Of a stretch of 64,000 nt of DNA, positions 43,101 to 54,718 are shown piece by piece. Source of the stretch: Adiantum capillus-veneris. Lineage: Eukaryota; Streptophyta; Polypodiopsida; Polypodiales; Pteridaceae. The DNA lies in assembly GCA_014529385.2 (NCBI GenBank), contig CM043968.1, positions 26,795,013 to 26,859,012 on the forward strand, read 5' to 3'. The position numbers and the translations under genes are program-made. Every line of letters starts with the position of its first letter. The first letter of the stretch is position 1. A model generated the notes under the pieces. It was not told the DNA's origin. It ran no database searches and saw only the letters and a list, made by a program, of their open reading frames with translations.

Positions 43101-44431
43101 CCTGGGGTCCCATGGCAGCAGGTCCAGCGCGCTCTCTAGGTGACTGGCTAGAGTTCACAGGTTTGTTAGAGGAGGTGCAGGGTTTCCAGCTGCAGGGCAT
43201 GAGAGGGGTGCAGAGTATGTGTCAGGACATCTCAGAGTCAGTTCGAGCTGAGTGGCTAAGGCCTCTCGAGCCAGTAGCACCTCGGTGGATGGGAGCCTTC
43301 ATACGAATGGAGGTTCTCATTTCAGTTAGGGCCTGCTCAGAGACTATCCCAGCCCTGTTCTTCGAGCTTCAGGGTGGGGGACGATTACAGCGAGTTGTAG
43401 TAGAGGCCCTGTAGGTAGCAGAGTGCTGTTTCCAGAGGATTCGAGTTGTGGGCATCTGTGGGAGGACTTGCGTCATAGACCCTGACCCAGTAGCTCTTGA
43501 GACTGGACACTGGAGGCTATGGGCTTGGGAGTGTTGTCCACTGGCACGAGTACAGTGGGATCCTGGTGAGTGGCTATGGAGGGACCCTTCTCTCCTGCAA
43601 ACCACCTAGGAGTCCCCTTCTTTCAGTACACTGTTCGGCTTGGACGTCATATACTTGCAGCACAGAGAGAGGCCCGCCCTGTTGCAGCACGTCATTGGCA
43701 AGAGGAGGGCCTCACAATCGAGTTCTTGGCAGCCTTTTGGCAGAGGCTATGGGACTCCAGACAGCCGAGGCGCGTCACTTTGTTTCAGTGGTTGGTTGCA
43801 CACAGAGCTACAGCAGTAGGGAGCTGGCTTGTGCATAGTGGTCTGTCGGCCGCATGTGCAGCCTGTGACCAGTTGGTGGAGAGTCAGCGTCATTGTCTTT
43901 GGGACTGTCCCTCGGCCCAGCAGGTGTGGCTACGAGTTCTTCAGCTGATGCCTACTCTCTCCACGGCTAGACAATACACTTGGGGGGCAGCAGCTTGGTC
44001 CACTCTCACGGGCCCGGCACTTCAGTTTGAGCTATCTTCCACCAGCAGGATGATAGTGATACAGGGGGGGCGATCTACACTCCAGCCTGCTAACAGAGCT
44101 TACTCCACGGGAGTGGTGCAGTGAGAGAGAGGAGTGTTGGGAGCTCATCAGTGGCCTGACACTTTGGTTCATCTGGCGGGCCCGCTGTTTCCGCATTTTT
44201 GAGGCTCGCTCTGTGCCACCAGCAGAGACTGTTCGTGACTTTTGGCTAGAGCTGATCCATACTCTCAGAGGACAGCTTGAGGGACTACAGGGCAGCTCCG
44301 ACCGCATGCGGGAGCGCCGTGAGGCTTTCCTTCGACTCTGGTGCCGTGGGCCTTTCTACACCATTGTCGAGGGTGTGCTTAGATGGCACTACCGACCACC
44401 TGTGTGGCTCTTCCCTCCTCCCATCCCTTGA
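40110..44431 (+). pseudogene. LINE ORF2 (endonuclease, RT, zf-RVT)
   Basis: Starts MRIVSWNVKGLGG at 40110. The AP-type endonuclease shows LLMLQEHHLC, NIYAPN, CIGGDFNMLEDPSDRIGG and FSDHALVILTV (to about 40850). RT has its longest open stretch at 41573-42559: LLLDFEKAYDRVDWDFL (motif A), SVRQGCPLAPFLF, and the active site VEFADDSALYL near 42220. The Cys/His zf-RVT region is at about 43850-43930 (CAACDQLVESQRHCLWDCP). It ends near 44431, about 1,440 codons, normal for plant L1. Several stops are TAG where CAG is expected (41568, 42557), pointing to C-to-T decay. ORF2 nicks DNA and primes reverse transcription there. Confidence 0.87.
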
Positions 44432-44576
44432 TTTAGCCTCATAGTATATATGTTGTTCTTTCATTGGGAGAGTCTCCCCATCATGTTTGTTGTAGCCCTC
44501 TCTTGCAGAGGTGGTTGTAGCCCTACGAGCAGCTTTCATTAACTAATAGAAGGATCTTTTTCTCGGAAAAAAAAAG

Positions 44577-44728
44577 AAATACCGAAAGGGGCACCAGTCT
44601 TTGGGGCCAATATCTCTTGGCACAGAACTACATCGGGCCGTGTCGTCTCTCATTTGTTTTGTGAGTTAATTTGAAGTGAATCTCTGCTGTGTCTCGGCAG
44701 AATCTTGACTTGGGGTGTCCAAGTTACG
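44577..44728 (+). repeat. 5' LTR, right part (R/U5)
   Basis: Starts with the second TSD copy AAATACCGAAAGGG, then the family R/U5 block. It ends in the terminal stem ACTTGG-GGTGT-CCAAGT directly before the PBS. Confidence 0.82.
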
Positions 44729-44729
44729 G

Positions 44730-44741
44730 TGGTATCAGAGC
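44730..44741 (+). other. primer binding site, initiator tRNA-Met
   Basis: TGGTATCAGAGC. Confidence 0.92.
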
Positions 44742-44793
44742 ACGATCGATTTCTCTTCTATCGTGAAGTTCGATTGCTTATTTCGTGACACTT

Positions 44794-46430
44794 ATGGATT
44801 CCGACAAGAATCAGTCGAGTTCTTCTGCATTCGCTGATACGGGAGGCGATCACACAGAAGATTTTAACGATTTAATAGAGGAAGAGTACAGGTCACCTCG
44901 TTCTACTCAATGTGAACTTCAAGAGATTTAGCGTCGACAGCAGGTTGACGAGTGCACAACGCAGATGATTAAATTTGCAAAAGACCCTCAATTTGCAAAT
45001 TTTTTGTCTCAGCAATCATCGTTGAAGTGCACACTCAGTGGCAGAAGGCCACCGAACTACCAATCAAACCGGCAAGCAAGAAACCTCCTTCTCCGAGGAT
45101 GTTTACAGAACAAGAACTTCAAGAGGTGGTTCAGACTCAGATCAGTCAGCTTTTGGACACACGAAATCAATCCAAAAAGTAATTGAAAAAGCGCAAGAAG
45201 GGGACTGACTACCCTGGTTGTTTTGGCCGTCAATCTTCTTTTGCATCTGCAAGAAAGCACAAGAAGCGTGTACGCTTTGAAGGACTACCGAGTTCTTCTT
45301 TCTCTTCTTCTGATAGTGCTTCTAGCTCTTCTGATTAGAGCGAGGAGGACAGAACGGGCAAAAAGCGAAGCAAAAAGCAAAGCTTCGGAAAGGGAAAGAA
45401 AAAGGCAAAGAAACTCAAATTCCGCCTTGTTTTTGATAGCTCTATGGAGGAGTCATCCTCTGACAGTTCGGACTACGATGACCATATGTTTTATGCAAAG
45501 AAGAAGCACTTCTACATAGCCAACCAATATGACTTCCTCGAAGACAAGAGCGAGAAAGCAAAAGAATTTAAAAGTGGATGTCGATAAAATTTGAATCCTT
45601 TTCTGGATTCCGAGATGCTCCGAGGGCTTTGGCCTTCATCCAGGAGTTTGACATAGCCTTCTCTGGCGGGCATTACTTAGAGCACTCCAAGATTAGGAGG
45701 GCTGATCTTTTCTCAAAGGAAATGCTCGAACTTGTTGGTCCACCCTTCCTCTGAGGAAAGAAGCTCCAGTCAAGTGAAATTCAAAAGGCTCTTTATTTCT
45801 TCTTGGCTGACTCGGGAGTACGAACGGGATATAAGAACCACTTGGAACCATCTCGGATGACCAAGGGAGATTCTTTGGACGCTTATTGCGAGAGGTTTTG
45901 GGACTCTTTTCTACCAACCTCTTCATTTAAGAAGGTCAAGTTTACGGAACAGATTGAGCGGTTTTGCTGCGGACTCCCTACGAGATCTGAGATTATTGCC
46001 TTGGACAAAAGTCAAATTCTATCCAAGAATTAATGGGTCATGCAAAGCGGGGTTTCTTGATACATTCGGGAAATTTGACTTCGCCAACTGATGAGATCTT
46101 GACTCAGAGAACCTGACAGGCCTCCAATAATGAAAGTAGAAAGAAAAAGAGTTTCCAAGAGAAGAAGGATAAGGATACATGACCCCGACCGACTCTTCGA
46201 GAAAGGGCTAATTACATCAAAGAGGGGAACTGTTTTGGTTGCGGGAAACAAGGGCACATCTCCGCGAAGTGTCCCAAAAAGGCACCGCAAGGACCGACTG
46301 AAGACAAGCTAGAGAGTTCGAGAGAAACAGAGGAACGTGGTAGAAAAGGCAAGATGAAAGCAGTACTGGTACCAGATTGCATGGGTACTGACCCAAGCAG
46401 GATAGATGAAAGTACAAAGGTTGGGGCAAA
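44794..46430 (+). pseudogene. gag of the plus-strand Gypsy element (broken)
   Basis: Start MDSDKNQSSSSAFADTGGDH at 44794. The Ser-rich then Lys-rich extension is at 45290-45410, and the Gag core runs 45590-46060 (SRMTKGDSLDAYCERFWDSF; KVKFTEQIERFCCGLPTR). A knuckle CFGCGKQGHISAKC can be read near 46230-46275. Stops at 44928 and 45181 and several shifts. Confidence 0.78.
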
Positions 46431-48231
46431 GTGAAAGATGAAGAAGCCCCGATTTTCTTGATGGAGGAGCCAAGGCCAACTTCTTTTCACCTAAATTGGC
46501 GGCGCGGCTCGAGATTACACCTGACAGGATGGGACCACCAGCAGAGGCAGTTCTAGCGGTGCTCGGACGGGACATAGCCATTACACCTGTCATTGGCAAA
46601 CTTCGGTTGCATTGTTAGGGGTATTTAGGACACGAGGACTTCTACATCATGCGTTTGGAAGGCTGTGACGTCTTCCTAGGAGTCCCTTGGTACCATAAGA
46701 ACAACGCCGTGGTCGACTATCAAGCTAAGAAAGCGACTTTGACTAATGAAAAGGGCTGAAAAATTGTACTTGATGTAAAACTGAAGGGCGAGTCCGTCCT
46801 TATTGTGTCGGCTTCGGTCCAAATTAATGAAATCTAGTCTCTTTGTTTACTCAATCTACTTGAAAGAGTTAAATGATGAACAAAGAAAGAATATGTCTGA
46901 ACTTGATAAAGAACGCCAAGATTTTCTCCACACACATGCTGATTGTTTCCTTGAGGGCCTGCTTGGCGAGTTACCCCCATCTTGTCCTGAGGATCGCACT
47001 ATTGATCTGATTCCTAGAAGCACACCACCGAACCGGCCACCTTACCGTGTTAACCGAGCCCAGAATGAAGAGATCATGAACCAAGTGAAAGACCTTTTTG
47101 AAAAGGGTCTTATCCAGCTAAATACTTCACCCTATTGCTCTCTGGTGTTGTTGGTATTAAAGAAAGAAGGATATTGGAAAATGTGCATTGATTACAAATC
47201 TCTCAATAAAATCACTACATAAAAAATAGATTTCCGATTCCAAGGATCGATGATATTCTTGACCGACTTCAGGGATCCTCTTGTTTTAGCAAGATTGATT
47301 TGAAAAGCGAATATCATTAGATCAGGATCTCTCCAAGAGATGTCTACAAGACAGCCTTTTGGACAAGCTTTAATTTATATAAATTTTTGATGATGTCTTT
47401 TGGCCTTACCAATGCTCCAACGACTTTCAACCGAATGATAGATAGGATTTTCCGAGAGTATTGATCTTTTGTGGGCACTTTCTTTGATGACAGTATAGTC
47501 TTCTCCAAGGATGAAGCAGACATCGACACCACCTGCTACAGGTTTTTCAGGCATTACGGGATCACAAATTAGTTATCAATGCCAAAAAGAGTGAATTTTT
47601 CTTGCCGGAGATGCACGTTTTGGGACACATCGTCTCAGCAGGAGGAGTACAGATGGACCCGGCCAAGATTGAGACTATACGTGACTTGAAGAATGTTCAT
47701 GAAGTTAGAAGCTTCTTGGGCTTGTGTTCTTACTACCGGTGGTTCATTCGAAAGTTTGCAAAGGTGGCTTTCCCTATGCACATATTGACTCAGAAAGGAG
47801 TCCCTTCCTCGTGGGGACCGACAGAGGTGATTGCCTTTCAGACACTTAAAGAAAATTGACTACCAATGTTGACTTTGCCGGACTTGCAGAAGTCATTGGA
47901 AGTATATTTTGATGCTTGTGGTTGTAGTCTGGGAGCGATCTTAATACAAGAAGGCCATGTGATTGTCTATGAAAGCCCGATTGTTTTCAAGGCCAAAATT
48001 GACAGCACAGATGTATGAGAGAGAGAGCTTTTGGCAGTGATCCATGCACTTATTCAGTGGCGACATTACCTACTCGGAGCTGATTTCACGGTCTTCATTG
48101 ATCATCAGAGTTAACGCTACTTCTTGTCACAAAAGTAGCTTTCCGAAAAGCAGATGCAGTGGGCTAACATCTTGTCACAGTTTTGCTTCCAGATTGTCCA
48201 TGTTCAGAGACAGAAAAACTTGGTGGTAGAT
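46431..48231 (+). pseudogene. protease, RT and RNase H of the plus-strand Gypsy element (broken)
   Basis: The protease motif reads LDGGAKANF at about 46458-46485, the same DGGA form as in the sister copies. A TAG stands at 46615, the codon that is also TAG at 13950. RT runs 46990-47530 ([40 protein letters not shown]) with FFDDSIVFSK near 47482. RNase H follows to 48231, where the hAT begins after the codons for KTWW. Confidence 0.8.
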
Positions 48232-48330
48232 CAAGGTTGTACCATACGTACTGTACGGGTCGTGACTGTACGTACTGTACGTCGTGCCGTATGGATTAAT
48301 TTTTTAGGTACGTAAAAATACGTACCTTTG
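48232..48330. promoter_or_regulatory. left subterminal GTAC array of hAT family 2
   Basis: Eight GTAC tetramers in about 100 bp, including TACGTACTGTACGG and a near-duplicate. Subterminal motif arrays are transposase binding sites in other hATs; that role here is inferred. Confidence 0.65.
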
Positions 48331-48808
48331 TAAAAAAACAATAAATGAGAGGAAAATTTAAGAAAATTATATTTTCCTCGTTAGAGGGTTAACCAATCTA
48401 TACCCTGCAAAGTACTTGGGGACACATTACTGTACACATTATCCACTAGAGATTCACTTAACTTCCAAACAAGTACCAACCTTCAAGAAACAATATACAT
48501 TGAACAACGTAAAAACATTTCTACCTGCTTAGTGCTGACAAGAGAACTCAGAACAATGACAAACCTTCAAGCATGAAGCTTCAAGCAATTGAACAAAAGG
48601 TAAGTTGCTGACAATAAACTCAGAACTGTACAAGCATTGCTTCAAGACTCAAGTAGCCCACATGACACAAACTGCTAATAAGGATGGAACCAAAATAATG
48701 ACAAATGTCAAGCCAAAATGGCTCCTGCTAGAGCGTACATAAAAAACAACATCCTGCTGAAATATGTGAAAATGTCTAGACTCTAAAGTAGTAACCAGTC
48801 ACTAGTGC

Positions 48809-51518
48809 CTAGTGAAACTCATCGTCAGAAGAAGAAGAAGATGATGTTGAAAAGAGCATGTCGCCATCTGCCACGACATTGCCCTCGTCATCAAACTCTG
48901 GCTCTATCACCATACCATATGTAGCCTCGTCTGCACCAACTGGGTCTGGATCACTATCCTCCTCTTCCTCTGGAGTGTGAATGAGACGGACTGCCTCATT
49001 CGCACGCTGCCGAGGAGTACGTATGGGTAGCTTGCCTTTGCGAATGCTCTTCCGTCGTGCACTCCCCTCACCTGTATCCTGGAGGCGTAATGGAATGTTG
49101 TAAGCACGTGCACGAGATCTTGTCACACGCCGATCGACATCCTCTAGCTCTCTATGAAGCATGCGTACTATCTCCTCCTGCTCATCTCTGATATGTTGGT
49201 CCGGCTCCTCCATAGTAGGATCAACTACCAGCGTGATACGTGAGGGATCAACCTGTTGTACAATGTACATTTTGTTAACAATAGTGTAAATAAGAAACAT
49301 ATACATAGGATGTCATACTACATCGTCATACTACCTGCTTGGGTGTCCCCAAAGCGTGGTAAGAGCGCACAAGCCTCATGTTGGCCCTGCAATACACTAG
49401 CTTCTCCAACTGAGAAGTGCTAAGGCGATTCCGGATCTTGGTATGGATCAAAGAGTAAGTGCTCCAGTTGCGCTCACAAGCACCCGCTGAGCAATCCTGC
49501 ATTAAAGCAATTGCCTGTGTCGTTGTCAGGATTTATTATTTAAACGCATTGTGCAAGACCCAAGATAGGGAAATAAAGTGAGATTTAAAAGATACCTGCG
49601 AGAGCAAACGTAGAGCCATAGTAGTCAGGCATGGAAGACCTTGGCGACCATAACTCTGCCACCAAGTGAGAGGACAACTGGTGGCCTCTGGACGCAATGC
49701 TACCTGACGTGAAAACGATGGCCCCAAGTTGTTCATGTACTTGCACATCTCTGCATCTATTGCCAGCTGCTCGTGCTCCTCAAACATATCATTAATGTAC
49801 TCGTCCTTTAGTGTGAGGAGATCACTCTCATGAAACAACTCTGGGGTCTTGTTAAAAGGATGGAGTAAAGCAGCCATCCCATGAATAGGACGACTCATAA
49901 ACTTCCACCTACTATCTATAAAGAATAGGATATCATCTCGCCTGCAAAAAAATCAGCAATGATCACACTCAAATTAGCAATGGATTCATGGCCTAGATAT
50001 AAAAAGAATGTCCTGAAAAAATATGACACTCACCGCTCCTGAGTCAAGGCTTGGCATGCCGTGATGTGGCTCTTCATCTGCATGAAGAGATAGTAGACAA
50101 GGCCTAATGTCGAGCCCTCCATGTCCGTGACTCGTAGCAAGATATACATTGGCTGCAAAGCCACTATCAAGGTATGGACCTCTGTCCAAAAAGACTCATC
50201 CAACACACGCCTCTGAATGGCTTTGGTGTTCTCACTGTTTGCACGAGCCATGTTTCTCCACTTTGGGTCCACAACTGTCTGCAACAGTGGATCCCTCACC
50301 TTGGAGAGTCTCTGCAACACCAAATACATATATGCAAACCTGGTCTTGGAGGGCCGCACCATATCAAGGGTACTATGGCTACGAAAGATGGCTAAGGCCT
50401 CATGCTTCTTTCTAAAGAATGTGGTCAATCTGGTAGTCTCTGAAATTGTTGGCTGCACCCAAGGCAGTTTTCCTATGTCCTCCATCAACAAATCTAAACA
50501 ATGGGCTGCACATGGAGTCCAAAAAATGTGAGGAAACTGTGCCGTTACCATTTCTCCCATAGCTTTGCAGTTGGTTGCATTATCTGTGACAACTTGAACC
50601 ACATTCTCTTTACCAACGTCATTGATGGCCCTTGAAATATGCTCAAAAATGAATTCACCTGTGATCTTATCTCGTGCCTTTCCTGCATCCACAGCACGCA
50701 AGAAATATGTACCAAGACAAGAAGACACAAGTATGTTAATGATGTGTCGCCTGGGTACATCACTCCATCCATCAGAGATGATGGTGCATCCAAATTGCTG
50801 CCATCCAGCCTTAACAGGCACCAACGCCTTATCTATCAAGGCCTTCTGCTCCTCCAGTGCTGTGGTGCACATCTTTTTGTAATCGAGGCCATACCATGTA
50901 TCTGTGGCACCAACACCTACCTGGGCAATGGACCTCACCATCCTCTTCCATTGTTCAGTCTTCAAGACATTGAAACTGATGTTGCACTCAATGAGAGTGC
51001 GAGCAATCTCCATCTCAGCCACTTTCTGACGCTCTTTTACCCAAGACAGAATGCACACGTGAAGGCAAGGTGCTCTGCCTACTCACATGCACATCACCAA
51101 CCTCCTCATTCTCCTCTTCCTGCATGGTACGAGCCCTCTTCCTGTTTCCAATTTGTTGAGACCCTGAGCTCTCCTCCACCTGTGTAGAAGAGTCACCAAG
51201 CTGTCTAAGAAGAGCGTCTTGCAAACGGTCTTCTGTTTGTTGTGCCACTTTTCCTTTGTCTGTTGTTGCAAATGTAGGGAATTTCTCAGCAATGAATGCT
51301 TCCCGCACACCTGGAGGTACCTTCTTGCACTTGCCACAATTATTTGTGCAATTGATGCCAGTTAGATGCATCACAACTCGAGTGATTGTACTCGACAGCG
51401 TGAAACCACAGTACTTGCATGACCACTTGCGACAACCTGATCCAACTTGCCCAGGAGTATTCACAACTTCAATTACATTGGTGTGCTTTGCCCACAAAGG
51501 GTTCGTAGGTTTCGGCAT
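48809..51518 (-). CDS. hAT family 2 transposase (BED finger, DUF659, hATC), five exons
   Basis: Inferred exons on the minus strand: 51518-51087, 51025-50034, 49941-49596, 49514-49335, 49252-48809. All introns are GT-AG (61-92 nt) and the phases agree, giving 798 codons including the stop with no internal stop. The start is [18 protein letters not shown]; its exact base may be off by two. A BED-type finger follows ([20 protein letters not shown], then CTNNCGKC). Exon 2 holds DUF659 and the RNase H-like core ([57 protein letters not shown]). Exon 4 has the hATC signature [20 protein letters not shown], and exon 5 is an acidic, Ser/Asp-rich tail. The protein would act in the nucleus to excise and reinsert DNA bounded by the 13-bp TIRs. 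A GA tract lies upstream of the start. Confidence 0.87.
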
Positions 51519-51589
51519 GATGAAAACAGCCTGCTGAAAACATGCAAATAATGGGTCACAGGTAAGAGTCGAGATTGGTGAATTCTCTC

Positions 51590-51593
<4 letters not shown>

Positions 51594-51685
<92 letters not shown>

Positions 51686-51711
51686 GGGGGGGAGGGGGGG
51701 GGGGGGGGGGG
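51594..51711 (+). repeat. (GA)n tract followed by a G-run
   Basis: About 90 bp of GA followed by about 26 bp mostly of G, inside the hAT upstream of its transposase start (in the promoter or 5' UTR position). Confidence 0.95.
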
Positions 51712-51837
51712 TACCTTTTTCTGCACAGTGTTTTGTTATTCTCTGTAATGCTCTGCAGCGACAGTGTGCAGCGAAAATGACACGCAAAACGCATCCCAGA
51801 TAGCCTATAAGGGCTTTACAAAAAATTTTTAAAAAAA

Positions 51838-51930
51838 GCACCGTACTGTACGATCTGTACGCGTACTGTACGGATTAGTACGGACGTACCGTACAACACG
51901 GATCAACATGTATGTGTTGGTACAACCTTG
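51838..51930. promoter_or_regulatory. right subterminal GTAC array of hAT family 2
   Basis: Nine GTAC tetramers in about 90 bp (for example CCGTACTGTACG, GCGTACTGTACGG), mirroring the left end. Confidence 0.65.
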
Positions 51931-51938
51931 TGGCAGAT

Positions 51939-52419
51939 GCATTGTCTCGGAAGCCCCTAGTCTTGGCTATTTCCGCGATTCATCATAGAAGCTTTGAGGA
52001 CATGGTTGATCAGTACGCCACAGATCCGGATTTTTTCGATGTATTCAATCGAATACAGAACGGGGAGATAGTAGCGGGATATTCCATACGGATGGATACT
52101 AGATAAAGAAAACGATGTTGTGTGTGACATAGCCGTTGAGGAAAAAGGTTTTGACTGAGTGCCCTTGTCCACGTTTTACGGGTCACCGCGGCATCGACAC
52201 TACCTTGAAAGGTGTGGAGCGTTACTTATTTTGGCCGAGACTCAAGAAGGATGTGGACGACTTTGTTCACAATTGTTTAGTATGCCAGAAGGTCAAGTTT
52301 GACAGGCATAAGGCACAAGGATTACTACAGCCTTTACCCATTCCAAACTGCCCCTGGGAAAGTATTGCAATGTATTTCATTTTTGATCTCCTGAAGACAT
52401 AGAGTGGGTATGATGGCCT
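51939..52419 (+). pseudogene. RNase H end and integrase start of the plus-strand Gypsy element
   Basis: Resumes VADALSRKPLVLAISAIHHR after the hAT. It then covers the integrase zinc-finger region (HCLVCQKVKFDRHKAQG-type, 52270-52320) and the first acidic core segment (FIFDLLKT) at about 52380-52400, where it is cut. Stops at 52105 and 52401. Confidence 0.8.
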
Positions 52420-53673
52420 AGGCCCCAAAAACTGGCACCCCTTTTGGTATTTCTTTATTCCTTTAGAGGGTAAAGTTACAAACCTAGAATCCTGGGGATC
52501 TTCACCCGTATCCAACTAGATCACACCTATTCTGGCAAAATTTCGGCAGCATAACGGCTGCCCTGAACAAATCCCCCTGTTGGAACTCACTTCCAAAGAC
52601 ATAAACCCTCTGTTTTCAGCCAAAAAACAGCAATTACAGTTGGCTGTATTTACTGATTTTTACCCTGTTTTCAGCCCTAAACAGTCCCGGAATTGTCCTC
52701 TAACAGTGGGGCATTGTTCCCAATGCTTCTGGCATCCATACGGCTGCAAAACAGTCCAAAAACCGCGCATAACCAGCGCTGAAAATGAACTTGTAAGGTG
52801 AGGTTATCAACCTCACTGGTGCCTGCTTTTGGAGTAACAATTAGCTACTCTTGTTCCTGCTTAAAGAGGCTCTTGCCTCCGTACAGAAGCATAAGACCAC
52901 ACAACTGTACATAGGTCAAATGAAGAGCCCTCTTGTGGGGCATCACGTTACTGCACGTAGGGGGGAGAGAGAGCAGTGTAGTCACTTCTTGCACTACTCT
53001 GTACATGAGAGGGAAAGCTTGCACACAATAGCTCTTAAACTGTGAGAGAGGAGATGAAAAATGCGTCCCCTTGCTGATTTCTACTCGCCCCCCCTTCACA
53101 TTTTTGGTAAATTGGCCAAAAAGTGCCACTTGGCACTCATGCATGCAATTTCTCCACATTGGGCTTTGCGCTTAAAAATCTCTCAACTGGTGCATCGGTT
53201 GACTTTGCAGCAGAGTAATGAAATGTTCCCCTTGTCATTCTGAAGCTAATGACACAAAAAAAATTTCTGGCCCAAAATAGCAGTTTCCTAAATTTTAGAC
53301 TCTCACTGGTCATTTGACCATCTTTCACCACCGGGACCACATCTAAAAATGCAATGTAGCCCAGTTCTCATGTAATTTTCTCTGGGTGAGCCCACCTTGG
53401 CATTGTGCCTCATTTGAGTTAGTTTCCTAGTATCCACCAACTTTTGAAGTGTGGCGAGGGGACCTAAATGACTTTGAATTGAGCCTAGACACCCTTTTAC
53501 TACTGGAATTCCATTGCCGACCAATATCCCGTGTGCGAGTGAAACTACCGTTTCACACCGGCCATTCAATGTCCGGCTATTTGCAACTTTAAAAAGAGGG
53601 TCTTAAAAATTAAATGAAAATCATCGGAAAGAAACCAACAACTAAGGTTAGGAGTTGCCACGTCCTCGCGACA
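52420..53673 (-). repeat. inverted Gypsy-like LTR fragment
   Basis: Starts with GGCCCCAAAAACTGGCACCCC and TTTTGGTATTTCTTT, the R-region block of this family in reverse. It ends GCCACGTCCTCGCGACA, like the U3 end of the other LTRs, followed by TACCCC, the start of a polypurine-tract complement. The middle (52500-53600) is not like the other LTRs and has no gene. It may be a distinct LTR subfamily. The U5 end is missing. Confidence 0.5.
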
Positions 53674-53679
53674 TACCCC

Positions 53680-54658
53680 TGTAAGGTGCAGCGGAAGTGA
53701 ATGTTGAACTTTGCTCAAGATGAGTGCTTCGAACTGTGCTCAAGGGTTCCTTTTACTTACGGAAGGGAGAGCCTTCCGTTCCTTTAGTGAGAAAGTGCAA
53801 TGGACACAAGCAAAGTGGTGAACACTGTGAATGAAGGTGCATGAGACTGAGAGATAGAGAGAGAAGAATACGACACCAGAATGTTGTCAAACCCTTCTCC
53901 GAAGGCCCCACTCTCTATGGCGAGAGCGGTCTACTATTGATTGCACAATGCTTTGGACTTGCCAATGATGTCGACAACGATGAGGACGACAACGAGATGG
54001 GTTGAAATCTGAAAACGCTAATGGCTGAAATCTGCAAATCTTTATCTATTGAATTCTGACTCTATGTCGGTGACAATGTTGATGACGACGATGCGACGAC
54101 GACGCGTTGAAAATGCAGATGCTGAAATCTGCGTTTTTCGGGCTGAATCTACAAACTACGTTGGATCTGATTGTGCGGCGAGGATCTGCGAGGTTCGGGG
54201 GTTCTACTGTGGAGTCTAGGTGCTGAGAACTGAAAACGCTGGTGCTTATGGTGGTTCCGTCGCAGTGAATCTGCAAAACGCTGAGATGTTAGGCTGATCC
54301 TAAAACGCTAGGGCTGATGTGTGTTCTGCTGCAAAAACGCTAATGATCTGATGAGTCCTGATGTCGCCGGTTGCCTGCAAATGCAAAACGCTAGGGCTGA
54401 TCTGCAATGGAAGAAAACGCTGGCTGAAAACACTAGGTCATCCGCCCCGGGGGGGGGGGGGGTCGGTCTTGCTGAGAAGGTGCACTGTTGGATGTCAGGT
54501 CCTTGCTACCTCTTCTGCCAGAAAGTGCGAGCGTTGGGTTTTCTTATATACTTGCTTGCTAATTTTTCCCTACCTAGTTTCCAACAAAAGTCACTTAAAA
54601 ATAATAAGTGAAAAATGTCAAAAATAGGTATATGCACTGTAAAATTGCTCCTGATGGG
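53680..54658. repeat. direct repeat copy 1, AAAACGCT-rich
   Basis: Begins TGTAAGGTGCAGCGGAAGTG and ends near CTCCTGATGGG. The second copy starts 1,039 bp further on. It contains seven AAAACGCT motifs (about 54013-54420), several in the phrase AAAACGCTAGGGCTGATCTG, plus GACGACGA runs. No open frame of note, and no PBS follows. Confidence 0.8.
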
Positions 54659-54718
54659 TTCTGATGGTAATCTGATGATCATACTGTGTGCAGCCAGAGG
54701 ATATGCATCTACTCTAAG

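Larger units (their letters stand above)
37797..44576 (+). mobile_element. near full-length L1-type LINE, TSD AAATACCGAAAGGG
   Basis: Flanked by an exact 14-bp target duplication (37783-37796 and 44577-44590), with a short A-tail at 44567-44575 and two ORFs in L1 order. It landed in the R region of a Gypsy LTR. Its base composition is clearly richer in G+C than the neighbouring elements. About 6.8 kb, near the expected full length, but both ORFs carry stops and frameshifts. Confidence 0.93.
48232..51930 (-). mobile_element. hAT transposon (family 2), apparently intact, TSD TGGTAGAT/TGGCAGAT
   Basis: 3.7 kb with perfect 13-bp TIRs (CAAGGTTGTACCA and TGGTACAACCTTG). Flanked by TGGTAGAT (48224-48231) and TGGCAGAT (51931-51938), an 8-bp TSD with one transition. 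It interrupts the RNase H codons of the plus-strand Gypsy element, and the codons join across the site. Both subterminal regions are packed with GTAC. The minus strand carries one complete transposase gene. Together these make it the best candidate in the window for a recently active or still competent element. Confidence 0.93.
37342..52419 (+). mobile_element. plus-strand Gypsy element carrying a nested LINE and a nested hAT
   Basis: The 5' LTR begins TGTCACAACCTCATGACGTGG at 37342 and is split at 37796/44577 by a LINE. PBS at 44730-44741, gag from 44794, then protease, RT and RNase H. The hAT at 48232-51930 interrupts RNase H just before VADALSRKP. Integrase follows to about 52400 (HFIFDLLKT), where the element ends abruptly against an inverted LTR fragment. 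No 3' LTR is present. Without the insertions it is about 4.6 kb of a formerly longer element; the reading frames are heavily damaged. Confidence 0.88.

Noticed and set aside
51473-51841. Frames with long LS repeats and Pro runs upstream of the hAT transposase
   Set aside because: Products of the GA tract and G-run; the transposase start MPKP lies downstream on the same strand.
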